Assembly: GCA_018376135.1 (NCBI GenBank)
Contig: JAHABX010000028.1
Coordinates: 1 to 41,691 of the forward strand
From: Clostridiales bacterium
GTDB lineage: Bacteria > Bacillota > Clostridia > Lachnospirales > Lachnospiraceae
Direction of reading: 5' to 3'
Length of the DNA stretch: 41,691 nucleotides
Each line of letters begins with the position of its first letter. The stretch's first letter is position 1. Of the stretch, positions 29,907 to 37,825 are shown piece after piece. The notes under the pieces are model-generated. The model made no database searches. It was not told the DNA's origin and saw only the letters and a program-made list of their open reading frames with translations. Both the position numbers and the translations under genes were made by a program.

Positions 29907-31948
29907 TCCAGTTCTCCTTCCTCAAACATACGGTCCAGAGTCTCGCGCACCTGCTTCATTGCCTCCTCCAAAGAGCACTCCAGCTGTACACCAGCCATAT
30001 TCAGATGACCGCCGCCGCCCATTTTCTCCATGATCACCTGCACATTCACTTCGTCAATGGACCGCGCACTCACATAGATCCGTCCGTTGTACTCAGTCAG
30101 TACCATAGACGCACGGACCCCGATAATATTCAAAAGCTCATTGGCCGCCTGTGCTCCCACGATGGTAGGACTTATAAGCCCCTTACTCGGGCAGACAGAG
30201 AGCGCAAAGCCCTTATAGACCTCCGCATGGCGCACTGCCTCCGCACGCGCCTTATATTCTGCCATATCATTACGGAACATCTTCCGGACACGGGTCACAT
30301 CCGCTCCGCAGCGTCTCAGGAATGCCGCTGCCTCAAAGGTCCGGACTCCCGTCTTCGTCATAAAGTTGTCTGTATCGATCATCATGCCTGCATAAATACA
30401 GTCAGCCTCTCCACCCTTCAGACGAACATTATCCGCAAAATACTGCAGGATCTCTGCAACCATCTCACAGGCAGAGGATGCATTTGGCTCAATATAGGAA
30501 AGTGCCGCGTGATTGATCGCTTCATTGCCTCTTCTGTGATGGTCGAATACAACGACCGTCGGCGTCATCATCAGAATATCTTCACATTCTGTATAGCTGG
30601 GACGATTGGTATCCACAACAACGACCACTGTATTCCGGTCAACGATCTCCCTCGCCTGTCCGCTGCCTATAACGATTCCCTGTTCCGCACTGTTGATATC
30701 CTCAAAGGCATCCAGCATAGGACGCACAGAGGTGGTCACCTCATTGACCACAATGTATGCCTTTTTGTTCAGTGTTTTTGCCGCGCGATAAATGCCCACC
30801 GCCGCTCCAAAGGAATCCACATCCGTCATCCGGTGTCCCATAACGACTACCTTATCCTTGGTCTCCACCAGTTCACGGAACGCCTGCGCCTTCACACGCG
30901 CCTTTACTCTCGTATTCTTTTCTACCTGCTGAGTCTTGCCGCCATAATAAGTGATCTGGTCCTTCGTCTTTACTACAGCCTGGTCACCGCCCCGGGCAAG
31001 GGCAAGATCCATGGCGCTGCGGGCATACTCCATACAGTCCGCATAAGAAGTCCCGCCGGAGCCAATGCTGATACTCAGCGTGATCGCCATCTCATTTCCG
31101 ATATTGACGGTCTTGATATCCTGAAGAAGATCGAACTTATTCTCCCGTATCTGTGCCAGTGCCTTTTCCTGGATCACCACGAAGAAACGGTCCTTCTCCA
31201 GCTTTCTTACAATGCCGTCATAGGCATTAAAATACTTATTGATCTTACGCTCGATCAGCGCAACCAGAAGGGAAGTACGGACCTCCTCCACATTCTCCAG
31301 TGCTTCGTCATAATTGTCGATATATACCAGTCCTGCCACCATGCGCTGTTCCTGGTTCTCCCGGATATAACGGTTGATCTCCGTAGTATCAAACAGATAA
31401 AGAGCGATCAGATTACCCCTGACCTCTGCCTCATCCGGCGGATTATCAGCTTTCATGGGTGCATCCATAGTGATCAGCTTCATCACCACACGGTAATCTG
31501 CATCCCCATACTGAAGCTCCAGTGATACATCCGGCTGCTCTTCTGTGGGAAACATTCCCCGGTTCAGCTCCGGAAAGATTCCGTTGACAACACGATTGTA
31601 CTTCCGGCTCTTACCTGTAATCTCCATGAATGCTTCATTCATCCAGATGATCCTTCCGTCCTCTCCCAAAAGGGCATAAGGAAGCGCCAGCTCCTTCAGC
31701 AGATTCTTCTGAATCTGTCCGTACTGCGTCGCGAAGGAGACCAGCTCCGAATATACGATTGGCTTATTATAAAAGTACAAAGTTCCCGCAATCAGTACGT
31801 AAATCAACAGAAACGCTGCCATGATCAGCCCTGCGTGGCTGGACACCGTATAGATCCATATATTCATGGCGACCAACAGCACCGTCAGATACAGAGGCAG
31901 ACGCAGATAAAGCTGTAACTGACCCTTAGATTTTAGATTTCTTTTCAT
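29903..31948 (-). CDS. gdpP: Cyclic-di-AMP phosphodiesterase GdpP
   Basis: A 681-residue membrane protein that hydrolyses c-di-AMP. Order: two membrane helices (about 10-60), a PAS-like segment (about 80-150; ALLGEDGRIIWMNEAFMEITG), a degenerate GGDEF domain (about 160-300), then the DHH domain with GHRMTDVDSFGAAVG near 375, VFDHHRRG near 470, and DHHA1 with GGGGHLNMAG near 645-655. All Mn-binding Asp/His signatures are visible. Start at 31948 is five bases after AAGGAAG; the longer frame to 32020 runs through leader hairpins. First gene of its operon, with a strong promoter at 32095-32123. Overlaps rplI by four bases. Confidence 0.95.
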   Translation of the reverse strand: MKRNLKSKGQLQLYLRLPLYLTVLLVAMNIWIYTVSSHAGLIMAAFLLIYVLIAGTLYFYNKPIVYSELVSFATQYGQIQKNLLKELALPYALLGEDGRIIWMNEAFMEITGKSRKYNRVVNGIFPELNRGMFPTEEQPDVSLELQYGDADYRVVMKLITMDAPMKADNPPDEAEVRGNLIALYLFDTTEINRYIRENQEQRMVAGLVYIDNYDEALENVEEVRTSLLVALIERKINKYFNAYDGIVRKLEKDRFFVVIQEKALAQIRENKFDLLQDIKTVNIGNEMAITLSISIGSGGTSYADCMEYARSAMDLALARGGDQAVVKTKDQITYYGGKTQQVEKNTRVKARVKAQAFRELVETKDKVVVMGHRMTDVDSFGAAVGIYRAAKTLNKKAYIVVNEVTTSVRPMLDAFEDINSAEQGIVIGSGQAREIVDRNTVVVVVDTNRPSYTECEDILMMTPTVVVFDHHRRGNEAINHAALSYIEPNASSACEMVAEILQYFADNVRLKGGEADCIYAGMMIDTDNFMTKTGVRTFEAAAFLRRCGADVTRVRKMFRNDMAEYKARAEAVRHAEVYKGFALSVCPSKGLISPTIVGAQAANELLNIIGVRASMVLTEYNGRIYVSARSIDEVNVQVIMEKMGGGGHLNMAGVQLECSLEEAMKQVRETLDRMFEEGELE

Positions 31949-31980
31949 TCTATCTTCCTTGCTTCCCTTAAAAAACTCCA

Positions 31981-32105
31981 TAATGCCTGACGATATTATA
32001 CCATGACCGCTTGCGGTCATGGTGCCTCCGGCAGATGCGCCGGACTTTCTGCGGTTCCGCAGAAAGCCGATGCGCAGGTATAATGTCTGTCGACATTATA
32101 CCATG
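31981..32105 (-). repeat. Structured repeat-bearing leader of gdpP
   Basis: A 25-bp sequence recurs exactly 100 bp apart (31981-32005 and 32081-32105; 22/25 identical). Between and within the copies are three perfect palindromes: CCATGACCGC/GCGGTCATGG (32001-32022), CTTTCTGCGG/CCGCAGAAAG (32045-32066, with outer TGCGC/GCGCA pairs) and GGTATAATGTC/GACATTATACC (32077-32102). The block resembles a small REP- or MITE-like insertion, or a structured leader RNA; it lies in the untranslated leader of gdpP-rplI-dnaB. Confidence 0.7.
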
Positions 32106-32123
32106 TTGACTCTGGCAGGACAA
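32095..32123 (-). promoter_or_regulatory. gdpP-rplI-dnaB operon promoter
   Basis: Minus strand TTGTCC (32118-32123), 17-bp spacer, TATAAT (32095-32100). The -10 box is part of a perfect palindrome. A second TATAAT at 31995-32000 comes from the repeated 25-mer but lacks a matching -35. Confidence 0.75.
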
Positions 32124-32125
32124 GC

Positions 32126-32154
32126 AAAAACGGACACCGCATATGCGGTGCCCG
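32126..32154 (-). terminator. Terminator of the rpsF-ssb-rpsR operon
   Basis: GGCACCGCA and TGCGGTGTC pair (tight loop) on the minus strand, followed by TTTTT. It begins about 11 bases after the rpsR stop, and the gdpP promoter starts right behind it. Confidence 0.85.
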
Positions 32155-32165
32155 AAAAGTTGTTC

Positions 32166-32429
32166 CTATTCTGCTGTATACGGCATAAGAGCAATGTGTC
32201 TTGCTCTCTTGATTGCAACAGTAAGAGCTCTCTGATGCTTTGCGCAGTTTCCGGTAATTCTTCTCGGAAGAATTTTTCCTCTCTCGGAAACATACTTTCT
32301 TAATTTATTTACATCTTTGTAATCGATCTCGTTGTTCTCTTTACCACAGAATACGCAAACTTTCTTTCTTCTGCGTCCGCCTCTTCTCATCTTTGGAGCG
32401 TCGCCTCTGTCATTTTTGGTGTAAGCCAT
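32166..32429 (-). CDS. rpsR: Ribosomal protein S18
   Basis: An 87-residue 30S protein that pairs with S6 on the platform. The family core NKLRKYVSERGKILPRRITG and CAKHQRALTVAIKRARHIALMP is present. The N-terminal part has a CVFCGKE motif with two Cys, the C+ form that may bind zinc together with later Cys (Cys near 62). Start follows AAGGAGG. Last gene of rpsF-ssb-rpsR, a standard order. Confidence 0.98.
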   Translation of the reverse strand: MAYTKNDRGDAPKMRRGGRRRKKVCVFCGKENNEIDYKDVNKLRKYVSERGKILPRRITGNCAKHQRALTVAIKRARHIALMPYTAE

Positions 32430-32471
32430 GATGGTTCCTCCTTCTCACATTCTCTTTATCAAATCCGATTG

Positions 32472-32921
32472 TTAATTGAACGGTAATTCCTCATCAATTC
32501 CATCCGGGATGTTCATAAAGCCATCCCCTGCTGCTCCCATAGGACTCGGTGCCGCGGACTGATATCCGCCGCCCATACTGCGGTTGGCATCAGAAGCGGA
32601 CTTGCTCTCTGCAAATTCCTGCTCTTCTACGACCACATCCGTTGTATAGACCTTCTGTCCGTCCCTGTTGGTGTAGCTTCCTGTCTGAATACGTCCACAG
32701 ATCGTAACACGCATTCCCTGACGGAAATATTTCTCAATAAACTCTGCATTTCTGCCAAATGCAACACAACCGATAAAATCAGCCGTCTGCTCACCATCTC
32801 TTCTGGCGAATCTGCGGTCTACCGCCAAAGTAAATCTGGCAACTGCAGTCGCAGTCTCACCGCTGGAATAGCGAACCTCAGGATCTCTGGTCAGACGTCC
32901 CATTAAAATTACTTTATTCAT
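32472..32921 (-). CDS. ssb: Single-stranded DNA-binding protein
   Basis: A 149-residue SSB. The OB-fold (residues 1-105) starts MNKVILMGRLTRDPEVRY, with VARFTLAVDRRF, DFIGCVAFGRNAEFIEKYF and GMRVTICGRIQTGSY. A Gly/Ser/Ala-rich linker follows, then an acidic tip, IDEELPFN, that recruits replication and repair proteins. Start at 32921 (ATG) follows GAGGTGA by six bases; a TTG six bases upstream is not needed. Encoded between the S6 and S18 genes. Confidence 0.97.
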   Translation of the reverse strand: MNKVILMGRLTRDPEVRYSSGETATAVARFTLAVDRRFARRDGEQTADFIGCVAFGRNAEFIEKYFRQGMRVTICGRIQTGSYTNRDGQKVYTTDVVVEEQEFAESKSASDANRSMGGGYQSAAPSPMGAAGDGFMNIPDGIDEELPFN

Positions 32922-32947
32922 TAACAATCACCTCTTATATGCTGTTC

Positions 32948-33235
32948 TTATGCGTCTTTGCGAACACACAGATAGCGGATGACATTGTCCAGAATACGAA
33001 CACGTTTCTCAACTTCACCCGGGCAGGATGCCGGTGCGTCGAACTGAATGAAGTAGTAAAATCCTTCTCTCATCTTCTGGATCTCGTAAGCAAGTCTCTT
33101 CTTGCCACAGTCTTCCACTTCAGTCACAGTACCGCCAAAGCGAGCGATTAACTCTTTTGCTTTTTCTACGGCTGCTGCTCTTTCGTCATCTTCGATTTTT
33201 GCATTCACAACAAGTGCTAATTCATATTTGTTCAT
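32948..33235 (-). CDS. rpsF: Ribosomal protein S6
   Basis: A 95-residue 30S platform protein. The pattern is MNKYELALVVNAKIEDDERA, with IARFGGTVTEVEDCGKKRLAYEI split by normal spacing, and FYYFIQFDAPA with CPGEVEKRVRILDNVIRYL. Start at 33235 after AAAGGAGG; the frame to 33268 begins in the leader and is not conserved. First gene of the operon, behind a leader that may bind the S6:S18 complex. Confidence 0.97.
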   Translation of the reverse strand: MNKYELALVVNAKIEDDERAAAVEKAKELIARFGGTVTEVEDCGKKRLAYEIQKMREGFYYFIQFDAPASCPGEVEKRVRILDNVIRYLCVRKDA

Positions 33236-33260
33236 GCTTTTTACCTCCTTTTGGTCTCTG

Positions 33261-33305
33261 GCGCACAATCTTCGTTATGCGCAAGGAATACTCCGTCTGG
33301 CGGAG
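33261..33305 (-). promoter_or_regulatory. Candidate S6:S18-binding leader of rpsF
   Basis: The rpsF transcript leader (about 85 nt) folds into two hairpins: CTCCG/CGGAG around CCAGA (33291-33305) and GCGCA/TGCGC around a 12-base loop (33261-33282), the latter just before the AAAGGAGG site. Autoregulatory leaders carrying a CCG element that binds S6:S18 are known in many bacteria; a CCG trinucleotide occurs in the first hairpin. Assignment is by position and general form only. Confidence 0.4.
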
Positions 33306-33327
33306 CTGTCATATATCACAAGATAGA

Positions 33328-33356
33328 ACTATACCACAAATTTCCCTTTATTTCAA
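33328..33356 (-). promoter_or_regulatory. rpsF-ssb-rpsR promoter
   Basis: Minus strand TTGAAA (33351-33356), 17-bp spacer, TATAGT (33328-33333). The -35 box overlaps the stop codon of the DUF951 gene. Confidence 0.8.
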
Positions 33357-33535
33357 GCCTTTTTTCGCAATCCGCGGGTGTTTTTTTCCACCAGTGTACG
33401 AGGCATCATCACCTGGTGCCCACAGCCCTCACACTTCAGCCGAAAGTCCGCTCCCACCCGCAGGATCTCCCATTCCTGGCTCCCGCAAGGATGCGGCTTT
33501 TTTAACTTCACAATATCTCCAACCTGATATTCCAT
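33353..33535 (-). CDS. DUF951-family small protein
   Basis: A 60-residue soluble protein of the DUF951 family, common in Firmicutes near rpsF and ychF. The pattern YQVGDIVKLKKPHPCGSQEWE with RVGADFRLKCEGCGHQVMMPR is diagnostic. Three Cys (one in PCGS, two in CEGC) plus His suggest a small zinc-binding, nucleic-acid-type fold. The tail is basic. Start at 33535 directly follows a GAGGAGGG site. Function is unknown. It lies ten bases downstream of the sirtuin gene and ahead of the ribosomal operon. Confidence 0.9.
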   Translation of the reverse strand: MEYQVGDIVKLKKPHPCGSQEWEILRVGADFRLKCEGCGHQVMMPRTLVEKNTRGLRKKA

Positions 33536-33545
33536 ATGCCCTCCT

Positions 33546-34265
33546 CTACAACTGACTGAAAATCTCCCCGATGCTCCCCTGGACCAGCAGATCTGCTCTG
33601 GAGTCCATGGGGGTCACAGATCTGTTGATCAGCACTAACTTCTGTCCCTCATAATAATCGATGAGCCCGGCTGCCGGATAGACGGTCAGTGAGGTTCCGC
33701 CTATGATCAGCACATCCGCATGACGGATAGCGCTGACAGCTCCTTTCATCACAGCCGTATCCAGTCCTTCCTCATAGAGCACCACATCCGGCTTGATCTG
33801 CCCGCCGCATTTCTCACAAAGAGGCACACCTGTGGAATTCTGTATATAGTGAGCATCATAGAAGGCTCTGCATTTTTCACAGTAATTCCGGTGCACGGAT
33901 CCATGAAGCTCATAGACTCTGCGGCTTCCGGCTGCCTGATGAAGTCCGTCAATATTCTGAGTCACCACTGCCTGAAGCTTCCCCTCCGCTTCCCACTGGG
34001 CAAGCTTTTGGTGCGCCGCATTGGGCTTCGCATCCAGCGCCAGCATCTTTGCCCGGTAAAAACGATAAAACTCCTCCGTCTTCCTCCTGTAAAAGGTATG
34101 GCTTAAGATCGTCTCCGGCGGATAATCGTACTGCTGGTGATACAGCCCGTCCACACTGCGAAAATCAGGGATTCCGCTCTCTGTGGACACTCCTGCACCT
34201 CCGAAAAAGACAATATTACGGCTTTCATCGGTCCATTTTTTTAACTGCTCTAGTTCCTTCTGCAT
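33546..34265 (-). CDS. Sirtuin NAD-dependent protein deacylase (CobB/SIR2)
   Basis: A 239-residue enzyme that removes acyl groups from lysines using NAD. Motifs: GGAGVSTESGIPDFRS near 22-37 (NAD binding), TQNIDGLHQAAGS near 101-113, the catalytic His in ELHGS near 120, four Cys in CEKC and CEKCGG (zinc), KPDVVLYEE and GTSLTVYPAAGL. The residues that mark desuccinylases (Tyr-Arg pair) are not evident, which suggests a deacetylase. Start follows GGAGGGG. Between the phosphopantetheinyl transferase and DUF951 genes, closely spaced in one direction. Confidence 0.95.
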   Translation of the reverse strand: MQKELEQLKKWTDESRNIVFFGGAGVSTESGIPDFRSVDGLYHQQYDYPPETILSHTFYRRKTEEFYRFYRAKMLALDAKPNAAHQKLAQWEAEGKLQAVVTQNIDGLHQAAGSRRVYELHGSVHRNYCEKCRAFYDAHYIQNSTGVPLCEKCGGQIKPDVVLYEEGLDTAVMKGAVSAIRHADVLIIGGTSLTVYPAAGLIDYYEGQKLVLINRSVTPMDSRADLLVQGSIGEIFSQL

Positions 34266-34278
34266 GCTGTTCCCCTCC

Positions 34279-34959
34279 TCATAAGCAGGCTTCCATTTCC
34301 CGTATCGTCAGTATCTCTTCGCTGGGCAGATCTCCCTCCACGCAGACCGCTGCCACATAGTCCGGATCCGGGAAATCCAAAAGCGCACATCCGTAGCACT
34401 TCTCATCGATCTGCTGTTCGATCCATGGGCCTCCCTGCTCCAGATGGACACAGAACTGCTCCAAAGATGTATAAAAACCGGTTCCCAACGCTTTCAGGAA
34501 ACTCTCCTTCAGCGTCCAGAATACATAGAAAAGCCTCTGCTGTTCCTTCTCATCTGCTCTGCGAAGAAGCTCCTGCTCTGACGGTCGAAGCGCTCTGCGA
34601 AGCAGACTTTCCCGCACCTCTTTTTGGCTGTACTGAAGATCGATCCCTATCTCCCGGTCAGAAATTCCGCAGATCACATACTCTTCGGAATGAGACCAGT
34701 TCACATAAAGCGTCGGGCGTTCCTTCAGATAGGGCTTTCCGTGGGAATTCCTCTCATATTCTGCCGGGATGGAAATATCCATATCCAGCGCCTCCAGACT
34801 TCGGTTCAGAAGGACTTCTGCTCCCAGAAAAAGCTGCCGTTCCTTTTCCTGCTTCCGGTCAGCCGCCTCCCGGAGTCTCTTTTGGGAGAGATATGGCCAA
34901 AAACGTTCTTCTGTAAAATCCAGTCCTGTTACTTTCAGTGAAAATATACGAATCATCAT
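34279..34959 (-). CDS. 4'-phosphopantetheinyl transferase (Sfp-type)
   Basis: A 226-residue enzyme that moves phosphopantetheine from CoA to a carrier protein Ser. The two signature blocks are IGIDLQYSQKEVRESLLRRA (Mg-binding Asp, near 112-130) and FWTLKESFLKALGTG (W-x-x-K-E-S and the conserved Lys, near 157-171). YLKERPTLYVNWSHSEEYVI holds the N-lobe WSHS motif. The length is that of the pseudodimeric Sfp group rather than the small AcpS. No polyketide or peptide synthase is in this window, so its partner is elsewhere. The start at 34959 has only a distant AGGAAAG; it lies five bases after the FadR-type gene, so coupled translation is likely. Confidence 0.92.
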   Translation of the reverse strand: MMIRIFSLKVTGLDFTEERFWPYLSQKRLREAADRKQEKERQLFLGAEVLLNRSLEALDMDISIPAEYERNSHGKPYLKERPTLYVNWSHSEEYVICGISDREIGIDLQYSQKEVRESLLRRALRPSEQELLRRADEKEQQRLFYVFWTLKESFLKALGTGFYTSLEQFCVHLEQGGPWIEQQIDEKCYGCALLDFPDPDYVAAVCVEGDLPSEEILTIREMEACL

Positions 34960-34964
34960 AAAAG

Positions 34965-35672
34965 CTATGCTTCTTTCCTGAAAAATCTTTGGAGATTGTT
35001 TCGTGAAATTCTAAGATGCCCTTCAACCGCTCCCACATATTTCTCCTGATCTCTGCACTCCAGTGCTTCTATAATTCCAGAATGTGCATCAAATGCTTCC
35101 CGCCTTATATTTTCTGAAGAAAGAAGATAGGATGCAGAAATATTCATAAATTTTAATATAATTGTATAGAGCTCCACTACCAGGGGATTATGTGACAATG
35201 CCATTAATCCTCTGTGAAAAGAAACTTCTGCAGCTATATATTCCTGCTCTGTAGTCTCACTGCGAAATATCTGATTAATCTCCTTCAGACATTCTATCTC
35301 CTGATCTTCCGCATTTTTAAGAATCTCTGCTGCCATTCCTCTTTCAAACAACAGTCGGCAGTCAAAAAAATAATTGTAATTTTCCGCCGTCAAAGTATTG
35401 GAAAATCCCATAAACTCCAGTACATTCTCGGAAAACTTATCCGCAACAAAGTTTCCCTCTCCCTGTTTACTGACAATCAGCCCATAAGAAGCCAGTGTTA
35501 CCATAGCTTCTCTGATTACCGGACGCGAAACCTGCATCTGCAATGCAAGCTCTCTTTCTGACGGAAGCTTCGTACCACTCGGCAGTTCTCCATCCAGAAT
35601 TGCCTTTTTCAACTGCTGGGTAACTATCTGTGGTGCTGATACACGTTCTACTGGAGTAAAAATATCCGGCAT
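34965..35672 (-). CDS. GntR-family regulator, FadR subfamily
   Basis: A 235-residue repressor or activator. The N-terminal winged helix (about 10-75) is GTKLPSERELALQMQVSRPVIREAM (shown here as the recognisable S-E-R-E-L-A block) followed by LIVSKQGEGNFVAD. The C-terminal all-helical FCD domain (about 90-220) has the metal/ligand positions in CRLLFERGMAAE, EVSFHRGLMALSHN and HSGIIEALECRD. Start at 35672 after AAAGGAGGG; the longer frame is untranslated leader. An extended -10 (TGCTATACT) is at 35712-35717. It lies just downstream of the dehydrogenase-kdgT-deoC operon, and the operator at 38633-38643 fits the FadR-type consensus, so it very likely controls that operon. Confidence 0.93.
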   Translation of the reverse strand: MPDIFTPVERVSAPQIVTQQLKKAILDGELPSGTKLPSERELALQMQVSRPVIREAMVTLASYGLIVSKQGEGNFVADKFSENVLEFMGFSNTLTAENYNYFFDCRLLFERGMAAEILKNAEDQEIECLKEINQIFRSETTEQEYIAAEVSFHRGLMALSHNPLVVELYTIILKFMNISASYLLSSENIRREAFDAHSGIIEALECRDQEKYVGAVEGHLRISRNNLQRFFRKEA

Positions 35673-35764
35673 ATGGAAAACCCTCCTTTTTTCAGATAAA
35701 TATTTTTTAATAGTATAGCATATCTTTATGACATGGTATAGACAAACTTCCCGTCCATAAAGTG

Positions 35765-35802
35765 AAAAAACGCTGTACATAGAAACTGTGTACAGCGTTT
35801 TT
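35765..35802. terminator. Terminator after the dehydrogenase-kdgT-deoC operon
   Basis: AACGCTGTACA pairs with TGTACAGCGTT (11 bp, 9-base loop), with T runs on both sides. It ends the minus-strand operon 15 bases after the dehydrogenase stop. Confidence 0.9.
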
Positions 35803-35816
35803 CTATATAAATACTT

Positions 35817-36833
35817 TTAGAAGTGAAGCAGAACCTTCAGCATTGTACCCTGATTTTCATCAAAATCCTTAAATGCCTTCTGAGCTTCTGTAAAATGATA
35901 CTCATTGGTAACAACATTTCTCAATTGAATATTATTTCTTTTTACCAGTTCAATCAATTCTTTAAATTCCGACATAAAAGCATTTCGGGATCCCATAATG
36001 CAGAGCTCTTTTTTCTGTATTACTGTAAAATCAAAATTCAACGGTCTCTTTCCGATTCCAACCTGGATTATACGTGCTCTGTATGCAGCTGCATCAATTG
36101 CATTCTGGAATGTTGATGGAAGCCCTACCGCTTCCACAGTCACATCAAATCCATTTCCGTCTGTCAGCTCATTCACCTTCTCATCAAATTTCTCCGGATC
36201 ATTATTCAGCAGCACACCATCTGCTCCAAGCTCAAGTGCTTTATCCAGCTTATCCTGTGCAACATCACAGATATAAACCTTTGCTCCATAAAGTTTTGCC
36301 GCATACATAGCAAGTATTCCAATAGTGCCTCCGCCAATGACTAATACTTTTTCTCCGGATTTTACTCTGGCTCTCTTAATACCATGATAGCTGATGCAAA
36401 ATGGTTCAATCAATGCCAGCTCATCTGCAGGTAAACCGCCACCATCTATCAGGCGTTCTGTCGGCATTACAAAATACTCGGAAAACGCGCCATCTCTCTG
36501 TACTCCCATGGTCTTGTTATCTGTACAGCAATTTACAAATCCCCGCTGACAGGAATAACAGCTACCACAATTAAAATACGGATTGGCTGTTACCAACTGT
36601 CCCTCTGAAAATCCCATGGGGTCTCCATTGATTTTTATAATCTGAGCAGCAAATTCATGTCCCGGAATCCTTGGATATGTACCATATGCCATGGTTCCTC
36701 TGTAAACCCCCAGATCACTTCCGCAGATTCCTCCGGTTACCATCTTTAACAAAGCTTCGCCTTCCCGGATTTCCGGAATTTCGCATTCTTTTATGACAAT
36801 CTGTTTTGGTTTTTCAATCAAAAGCTTTTTCAT
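35817..36833 (-). CDS. Zinc-dependent sugar/polyol-type dehydrogenase (MDR)
   Basis: A 338-residue MDR oxidoreductase with both zinc sites. Catalytic: Cys in GGICGSD (about 37), His-Glu in IPGHE (58-59) and Glu in LIEPF (about 142). Structural: the four-Cys lobe CGSCYSCQRGFVNC near 88-101. GGGTIG near 167 and an Asp (YICDVAQ) suggest NAD. It belongs to the group of galactitol, sorbitol, threonine and hexonate dehydrogenases. It is cotranscribed with kdgT and deoC (10 bases from kdgT), so it probably oxidises or reduces a sugar acid or deoxy-sugar. Unlike the two MDR proteins at 3040-5186 it keeps the structural zinc, so the sets are not recent copies. Confidence 0.9.
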   Translation of the reverse strand: MKKLLIEKPKQIVIKECEIPEIREGEALLKMVTGGICGSDLGVYRGTMAYGTYPRIPGHEFAAQIIKINGDPMGFSEGQLVTANPYFNCGSCYSCQRGFVNCCTDNKTMGVQRDGAFSEYFVMPTERLIDGGGLPADELALIEPFCISYHGIKRARVKSGEKVLVIGGGTIGILAMYAAKLYGAKVYICDVAQDKLDKALELGADGVLLNNDPEKFDEKVNELTDGNGFDVTVEAVGLPSTFQNAIDAAAYRARIIQVGIGKRPLNFDFTVIQKKELCIMGSRNAFMSEFKELIELVKRNNIQLRNVVTNEYHFTEAQKAFKDFDENQGTMLKVLLHF

Positions 36834-36843
36834 GATAATCTCC

Positions 36844-37800
36844 TTATTCCCTTACCAGTTCTTTTCCATCCCCCCACTTCTTCACTACAAATGCAGTTAA
36901 AAGTGGTACCAGAATCACAGATACGACCACTGCGGATGCACACTGTACGGTCGCCGCATCTACATATGGTGCCATTACCGGAGACGCGGCTGCGATTAGA
37001 GCCGGAGTTGCCACACAATTACCTGCTGCACTGGCAACTGAAGCTCCTGCATACCCAGGACGACGATTAATAAATCTGTCAGCTAATATGCATATAAATC
37101 CTGACCAGAATACGCAGAATACTCCAAGTACAATTCCTCTCAAACCTCCTGCCATCAGGTTATTGACAGAGATACCTGAACCAAGGCAGAATGCAAAAAA
37201 CGGTATCAAAAGTCCTGTTGCAGGCTCCAGGTATTCGCCGATCTCTTTGTCCAGGTTTCCCAGCAGCATTCCTACTGCGACGGGTAAGATAGCTGAAACA
37301 AGATTGATCAACGGAATATCTGCAAGTCCTGATGCTCCAAACGCAATCATCGTCAGAAAAGGTCCATCATTGATTGCCAATAAAGACTGAGAGCCTACAT
37401 CTGCCGAATCACCATAGGTACTGGTAAGAGAAATAAAGAGACCTCCATTCGAGTTTGTTATAGCAGAAACCATTGCCAATGCCGAGATTCCCAGAACTCC
37501 GCCAAGCCCGAATACATATCCTACCAAAATACCAATGGATGCCCCTGCAGCAAATTTTGCTAACAATAGCACAAATCCACGTTTCAGCACCTCGCCTGCC
37601 TGACGGACATTTATCTGCGCACCAACACAAAAACAGGTAATTGCGATTGCTGTGCTGGCTGCACCGGGTCCCCAAAGAGCAGTCGTCAATCCCCCAATCT
37701 CCAGGAACCCCGGAAAAAACGTATTCACCAAAACTCCCAGCAGAAGCGGAACCACCATCAAACCACCCGGCACTTTTTTAACTGTACTTAGAATTTTCAT
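36844..37800 (-). CDS. kdgT: 2-keto-3-deoxygluconate permease
   Basis: A 318-residue integral membrane carrier of the KdgT family (E. coli KdgT 327), about ten helices. In enterobacteria KdgT brings in 2-keto-3-deoxy-D-gluconate with protons. Family segments: MKILSTVKKVPGGLMVVPLL with LGVLVNTFFP, CFCVGAQINVRQAG, SNGGLFISLTSTYGD, and ASAAGNCVATPALIAA. Start at 37800 after AAGGAG; the longer frame is leader. It sits between deoC and the dehydrogenase gene. No KDG kinase or KDPG aldolase is present, so the imported compound may be handled differently. Confidence 0.92.
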   Translation of the reverse strand: MKILSTVKKVPGGLMVVPLLLGVLVNTFFPGFLEIGGLTTALWGPGAASTAIAITCFCVGAQINVRQAGEVLKRGFVLLLAKFAAGASIGILVGYVFGLGGVLGISALAMVSAITNSNGGLFISLTSTYGDSADVGSQSLLAINDGPFLTMIAFGASGLADIPLINLVSAILPVAVGMLLGNLDKEIGEYLEPATGLLIPFFAFCLGSGISVNNLMAGGLRGIVLGVFCVFWSGFICILADRFINRRPGYAGASVASAAGNCVATPALIAAASPVMAPYVDAATVQCASAVVVSVILVPLLTAFVVKKWGDGKELVRE

Positions 37801-37825
37801 ACCCCTTCTCCTTATTCTTTTATGA

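Noticed and set aside
29711..31525. 604-codon plus-strand open frame
   Set aside because: It is antisense to gdpP and rplI, has no ribosome site or recognisable domain, and its His/Leu/Ile-rich composition is that of a reversed gene.
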